From Candidatus Thorarchaeota archaeon (lineage in GTDB: Archaea; Asgardarchaeota; Thorarchaeia; Thorarchaeales; Thorarchaeaceae), in contig JAEORI010000302.1 of assembly GCA_016840965.1 (NCBI GenBank), positions 1 through 7,969 of the forward strand: a stretch of DNA of 7,969 nucleotides, read 5' to 3'. The first letter of the stretch is position 1, and every line of letters begins with the position of its first letter. Under the pieces are notes generated by a model, which worked only from the letters and a program-made list of their open reading frames with translations, searched no databases and was not told the origin of the DNA. Shown one piece after another: positions 4,753 through 7,969 of this stretch. Both the position numbers and the translations under genes were made by a program.

Positions 4753-6834
4753 TCAACGTTTCTTGTAAATCACAACTCCAAGGATAAGAATAACTGCCAC
4801 TCCTCCAATAACTCCCAGTGTCAGAAGGTCCGGCATACCGCCTCCACCTGCAGTAACTGTTACCCATACGATATCGGTTGTTACCCAACCTGACAAGTCA
4901 GTGAGGACCAGTGTGAAGTTGTAAGTTCCCACTGCTAGACCATCAACATTGTGGATAATGTTCGATCCATTCCAAGAGTCTGTATCCTGAAGAACGCCAT
5001 TTCTGTAGATTGAATACTCATTAGGGTCTTCATCAGTCACCTCCCAGACAATCTGATTGCCTGTTGTTCCAAGGACATAGGTGACGTCTTCTGATGCTAG
5101 AATCTTGGGCGCCGAACCAGATAGCCAATGGTAGTCCATGTTTCTTGAAAGTTCAATGGATACAGAATCATATGACGAAATATAGAACGGGCCACAAGTC
5201 ACGTAGGGGTCTGCAGGATCAATGATAGGATTCCAATCGTTCCATCCATCATATCCTATTCCAGTGGCATCATTGAAGATATGTTCGGGTATTATCTTGA
5301 CCTCGAGAAGTTGCTGTATATGATAGTATGAACTTCCGTTCATTTCTATCCTAGCCTTATTTCCTGGTAGTGTATCTGCAGCTAGAAAGTCCTCGCCCCA
5401 TCCATATATGTATCCTATCGGATTTCCGTATACTTTGGACTCTTCGAGGTAATTGAAGGTGAATGCAATATCCTCTGCATCAAGTGGTGTACCATCAGAC
5501 CATACTGCATCCTGCCTGATGTCAAAGGTGACCCAGCTTTGCCCCTCCGGAACCATCGAGTTTGTACTATGGGTTTCAACTATGATATTCTCAGCAAGGT
5601 CAGGATACATTATTCCATCTGACCCCCTCTTGTAGAGACTGGAGTATAGGTTATTCGCGATTGTCGTTTCTAGATCATAAGCTCCCTTAACCGCAAAGTT
5701 GAACAGATTGAAAGTGATTGGAAAGTACGAAATAGCAATTTTAAACACACCTCCAAATACACTACCTGTGCTCTGGTGAACCTTCACGTTTGTCCAATGA
5801 CCGGGTATTCCCCACCATTCATCCTCAACATAAGCAGTAAACTCTGGGGTTCGGTAGGCTTGATGTTCAATATTCTGATACAAGACTAGTACAGGGACAT
5901 TCTCATGAAGATGCTCTTGGATGTTGGATGCTGCATCAAACAGGTCTTCATAGGTGCCAGTATTTAACGCAACTGCAGCTAATGCGTCAAAGGTGTCATT
6001 CTCGTAGCTTGAAGGATTCATGTACGATGCACTAGAAGTAGATGAGTGATAATTGTCTAGTATCCAGTCAAGATCTCTTAAATTCCCACTAAATGCATTG
6101 ATTGCCATTCCATAATCTCCATGATCGTTCACATACATGAAATATTCCGAAAAACCCAGAGCCAATTGATTGCTTGCGATGCTCAATGATCTCAATGTAT
6201 CCACTGTATTCTCCATTACAGTATGTGATGCCTCGTCCCCAGCATAATATATTATGTCGATAAAAAACGGATTGCCATCAGGAGCTAATCTCCATCCTGT
6301 ACCTCCATCAATAACGAAGCTTAGATCATCAAGGATTTGATTGCCAATATCGGACTGATTTGAGTAGTAATGAAATGGAAGGCTTCCTTCAATGCATAAT
6401 TCATCTTTAATCGAAAGAACCGAGTCATGTTCAATTGCATAACCCGCTCCAATATCAGACACAAGTTCTGTCTTATCGAAGGCATAAGCAAAGGCCTGTC
6501 TCAGTCCACTGATATTCAATGGATACTTTTGACAGTTGATATCAATGTAGGCATATCCATCTTCTGGAATTGAATGGATTTCGATATCAGGATTCGCTTC
6601 CAAACTGCTCACAGACGAAGGTGATATCGGATAACGAATTGCATGAACCTCTCCTCCATTCAGTTCCAAGACAGCTGCATTTTCGGTCTCACAGACTTGG
6701 TACGTGATCTTGTCCACATATGGACCAGAACAAGGATTCTCAGTTTCTGCTGGCACAGAATTAATTACGTTAACAGTAGAAAGCATAAGAATCGTGCATA
6801 GAGTAAAAATGTGAAGAACTGACCCTTGTCGCAT
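4753..6834 (-). CDS. Membrane-anchored family-5 solute-binding protein with permuted halves
   Basis: The 693-residue protein has a signal peptide (about 1-29, core LHIFTLCTILMLST, cleavage perhaps after SVPA), two solute-binding segments, an Ig-like domain (about 582-661, with RNGVLQDTDSW and VGTYNFTLVLTDLSG), a Gly linker, one membrane helix (about 668-690) and a KKR tail. It should sit on the outside of the cell, anchored by its C-terminus, and bind peptides or similar solutes for an ABC importer. The order is unusual. Residues 38-352 match the second half of family-5 binding proteins (YVDKITYQV, AAVLELNGGEVHAI, LRQAFAYAFDKTELV, VPVLVLYQNIEHQAYRTPEF). Residues 359-578 match the first half (GGVFKIAIS, LYSSLYKRGSDGIMYPDLAE, FDIRQDAVWSDGTPLDAEDI, CGPFYISSYDS, LSRNMDYHW). 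ATG 6834 has SD AAGGGGTGG with a 6-base spacer. No permease or ATPase gene is adjacent. Family is secure; substrate is unknown. Confidence 0.9.
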   Translation of the reverse strand: MRQGSVLHIFTLCTILMLSTVNVINSVPAETENPCSGPYVDKITYQVCETENAAVLELNGGEVHAIRYPISPSSVSSLEANPDIEIHSIPEDGYAYIDINCQKYPLNISGLRQAFAYAFDKTELVSDIGAGYAIEHDSVLSIKDELCIEGSLPFHYYSNQSDIGNQILDDLSFVIDGGTGWRLAPDGNPFFIDIIYYAGDEASHTVMENTVDTLRSLSIASNQLALGFSEYFMYVNDHGDYGMAINAFSGNLRDLDWILDNYHSSTSSASYMNPSSYENDTFDALAAVALNTGTYEDLFDAASNIQEHLHENVPVLVLYQNIEHQAYRTPEFTAYVEDEWWGIPGHWTNVKVHQSTGSVFGGVFKIAISYFPITFNLFNFAVKGAYDLETTIANNLYSSLYKRGSDGIMYPDLAENIIVETHSTNSMVPEGQSWVTFDIRQDAVWSDGTPLDAEDIAFTFNYLEESKVYGNPIGYIYGWGEDFLAADTLPGNKARIEMNGSSYYHIQQLLEVKIIPEHIFNDATGIGYDGWNDWNPIIDPADPYVTCGPFYISSYDSVSIELSRNMDYHWLSGSAPKILASEDVTYVLGTTGNQIVWEVTDEDPNEYSIYRNGVLQDTDSWNGSNIIHNVDGLAVGTYNFTLVLTDLSGWVTTDIVWVTVTAGGGGMPDLLTLGVIGGVAVILILGVVIYKKR

Positions 6835-6840
6835 ACGTAT

Positions 6841-6849
6841 CCACCCCTT
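6841..6849 (-). promoter_or_regulatory. Shine-Dalgarno for the solute-binding protein
   Basis: On the minus strand AAGGGGTGG ends 6 bases before ATG 6834, a good ribosome binding site that confirms this start and places the signal peptide at the N-terminus. Confidence 0.65.
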
Positions 6850-6870
6850 TCAAATGTGTTACATCCACTC

Positions 6871-6880
6871 GATAAATATC
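6871..6880 (-). promoter_or_regulatory. TATA box for the solute-binding protein
   Basis: The minus strand reads GATATTTATC, a good archaeal TATA box. Transcription would begin about 25 bases on (near 6849), leaving a leader of about 15 bases that just includes the SD at 6841-6849. AATGCGTA lies immediately upstream in the TFB-recognition position and contains the ATGCGT motif repeated elsewhere in this intergenic region. Confidence 0.55.
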
Positions 6881-6974
6881 TACGCATTCTTCAAATCCAA
6901 TTTCGTATGCGTATACAAAATCAGGCTATAATCCAAAATACGATGGGTCAGCACAGAGGTAAAAAGGGAAAGTA

Positions 6975-6982
6975 GGTATATG
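6975..6982 (+). promoter_or_regulatory. Alternative TATA-like box for the beta-helix gene
   Basis: GGTATATG follows a purine-rich stretch (AAAAAGGGAAAGTA) that could serve as a TFB recognition element. Starting here would give a leader of about 40 bases before GTG 7044, in which no clear SD is present. It competes with the box at 7013-7020. Confidence 0.3.
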
Positions 6983-7012
6983 TGTAATGGAACACTCAAA
7001 GTGATTCAATAG

Positions 7013-7020
7013 AATTATAC
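7013..7020 (+). promoter_or_regulatory. TATA-like box for the beta-helix gene (leaderless spacing)
   Basis: AATTATAC is centred about 27 bases before GTG 7044, matching leaderless spacing and agreeing with the lack of an SD before that GTG. It overlaps the right-hand copy of the TATACGCATAC repeat, so a protein bound there could block TBP access. Confidence 0.4.
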
Positions 7021-7043
7021 GCATACAATTCTCTGGGATTTTT

Positions 7044-7969
7044 GTGATTGGGCGAGGAGTTGCAATTGTACTGGTGTTTCTTGTACTGACCTCTCCAAAT
7101 ATTATTCTTTTAAATCTGAAGACCCCAAATGTGAACTATATTTCAAATATCGAAGATAGATCCTTTGAGACCTCCATAGTGGAGTATAATGAAGCAGTAG
7201 CAATTTTCTCTGATGCAGATTTTGCTTCGCAGGGTTGGCCTGGCAACGGAACTAAGAACTCTCCATATTTGATATCAAACCTGCGCTTTAGCAATACTGA
7301 GGATAAGCCTATCCAAATCTACAACATTCAAGCTTATTTCGTGGTGAATAGTTGTACAATCGATCCTCCTGAGATAGGTCAATCAGCAAGCGACTCTGCA
7401 GCTATATTCTTTATCGATGTTTCAAATGGGATTGTTGAGAATTGTGAATTCAATGCCATAGGATATGGAATAGCAGGTTGGAATCTCAATGACACCACTA
7501 TAAGGAATAATCGCTTTTCAGACTGCGGAACCTCATTAAATGTTAATAATCTACTGAGATGTAATATTTCTGAAAATACCATTGTTGAATGTGCAGTTGG
7601 AATCGGTCTTAATCTTTATTGTATCAATAATACGCTCTGTCAAAATCGAATTGGTTGGTGTACTGAATCGAATGCCATGGATTCTGGATCTGGGAATATC
7701 TGGATCGGAAATAGTTGGAGTGACTGGGATGGAGTTGGGTCTTACTTAATCTCTGGTTCTGCTGGGAGTATTGACAATTCACCAGCTTTGTTTGACGAAG
7801 ATGTTCTTGGCCCAACATTTGAATATCGTAGTTATAATGGAATGACTGCTGATTTAATTGAGCCATTATACTCGTTCACGTTTGTAACAAATGTAACAGA
7901 TACTTCTGGAGTTGCTTGGGTAAGTCTATTCATTCGTGAAATGCATATAATAAATGCCACTCATTTTCA
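7044..7969 (+). CDS. Secreted parallel beta-helix (NosD-like) protein, N-terminal part (runs off right edge)
   Basis: Starting at GTG 7044 the frame is open for 308 codons to the window edge. It begins with a signal or anchor sequence (MIGRGVAIVLVFLVLTS). Residues 56-80 contain SDADFASQGWPGNGTKNSPY then LISNL, the entry motif of archaeal NosD-like surface proteins. About 95-215 form repeating Asn/Ile-rich coils (VENCEFNAIGYGI, IRNNRFSDCGTSLNV, ISENTIVECAVGIGL) of a right-handed parallel beta-helix. The helix closes with GNSWSDWDGVGSY then LISGSAGSIDNSP (about 222-247), typical of these proteins. From about 255 an Ig-like module starts (VTDTSGVAWVSLFIRE). Such proteins are extracellular, often carbohydrate-binding or surface-layer associated; no catalytic residues can be assigned. 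Eight Cys occur in the helix, several at matching coil positions. In-frame TGA at 7002-7004; GTG 7044 is the only standard start that keeps the hydrophobic segment. It is transcribed divergently from the solute-binding protein gene. Confidence 0.85.
   Translation, partial: MIGRGVAIVLVFLVLTSPNIILLNLKTPNVNYISNIEDRSFETSIVEYNEAVAIFSDADFASQGWPGNGTKNSPYLISNLRFSNTEDKPIQIYNIQAYFVVNSCTIDPPEIGQSASDSAAIFFIDVSNGIVENCEFNAIGYGIAGWNLNDTTIRNNRFSDCGTSLNVNNLLRCNISENTIVECAVGIGLNLYCINNTLCQNRIGWCTESNAMDSGSGNIWIGNSWSDWDGVGSYLISGSAGSIDNSPALFDEDVLGPTFEYRSYNGMTADLIEPLYSFTFVTNVTDTSGVAWVSLFIREMHIINATHF

Larger units (their letters stand above)
6905..7026. repeat. Inverted repeat GTATGCGTATA / TATACGCATAC in divergent promoter region
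   Basis: GTATGCGTATA at 6905-6915 and its exact reverse complement TATACGCATAC at 7016-7026 are 100 bases apart between the two divergent surface-protein genes. The core ACGCAT/ATGCGT also occurs at 6882-6887, next to the TATA box of the solute-binding gene, and CGCATAC recurs at 6830-6836 over its start codon. The right copy overlaps the proposed TATA box of the beta-helix gene. Placement at both promoters suggests operator sites for one regulator (inference). Confidence 0.45.

Noticed and set aside
4556..4768. Plus-strand frame of 70 codons
   Set aside because: Antisense to the orphan gene and its promoter; its hydrophobic look comes from complementing the Arg/Lys-rich stretch.
5700..5850. 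Possibility that the solute-binding gene is two genes joined by a sequencing frameshift
   Set aside because: One uninterrupted frame runs across the junction with a sensible linker (VHQSTGSVFGGVF); there is one signal peptide and one anchor, so a single gene is the simpler reading, though misassembly cannot be excluded.
6943..6975. ATG-initiated 10-codon frame (MGQHRGKKGK) in the divergent region
   Set aside because: Too short, no SD, ends inside the region with promoter signals; likely chance.
7379..7582. Minus-strand frames at 7379-7582 and 7624-7866
   Set aside because: Antisense to the beta-helix gene, whose coil repeats are unmistakable in the plus frame.

Overview
The window looks like chromosomal DNA from an archaeon, most likely an Asgard-type lineage (Thorarchaeota-like; inference only). 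Several signals point this way. Genes are preceded by TATA-like boxes, either about 25-27 bases before the start codon (leaderless pattern) or followed by Shine-Dalgarno motifs of the GGAGGTGAT type. There is a seven-repeat WD40 protein. Two secreted proteins carry Ig-like 'DxSG' modules, one of them with a single C-terminal membrane anchor ending in KKR, a style common in Asgard surface proteins. The sequence is moderately AT-rich, with no sign of insertion elements, phage, CRISPR arrays or RNA genes.

Layout, left to right: (1) the first 106 codons of ketol-acid reductoisomerase (ilvC) on the minus strand, running off the left edge; (2) a 210-base divergent promoter region; (3) a complete membrane-bound, apparently K+-independent pyrophosphatase (hppA) on the plus strand, closed by a hairpin plus T-tract; (4) a plus-strand WD40 beta-propeller protein with a small C-terminal helical domain, starting at TTG behind a strong GAGGAG; (5) a convergent boundary, then a minus-strand orphan gene of 117 codons; (6) a minus-strand family-5 (oligopeptide-type) solute-binding protein with signal peptide, Ig-like domain and membrane anchor; (7) a 209-base divergent region with a repeated ACGCAT/GTATGCG motif; (8) the N-terminal 308 codons of a secreted parallel beta-helix (NosD-like) protein on the plus strand, running off the right edge. 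The ilvC and beta-helix genes are both open at the window edges.

The genes do not form one obvious pathway. The left part is housekeeping (branched-chain amino acid synthesis, pyrophosphate-driven ion pumping); the right part is cell-surface or uptake functions transcribed divergently from a shared regulatory region. The most unusual item is the solute-binding protein: its C-terminal half precedes its N-terminal half, i.e. it looks circularly permuted. No permease or ATPase genes of an ABC importer lie beside it in this window.
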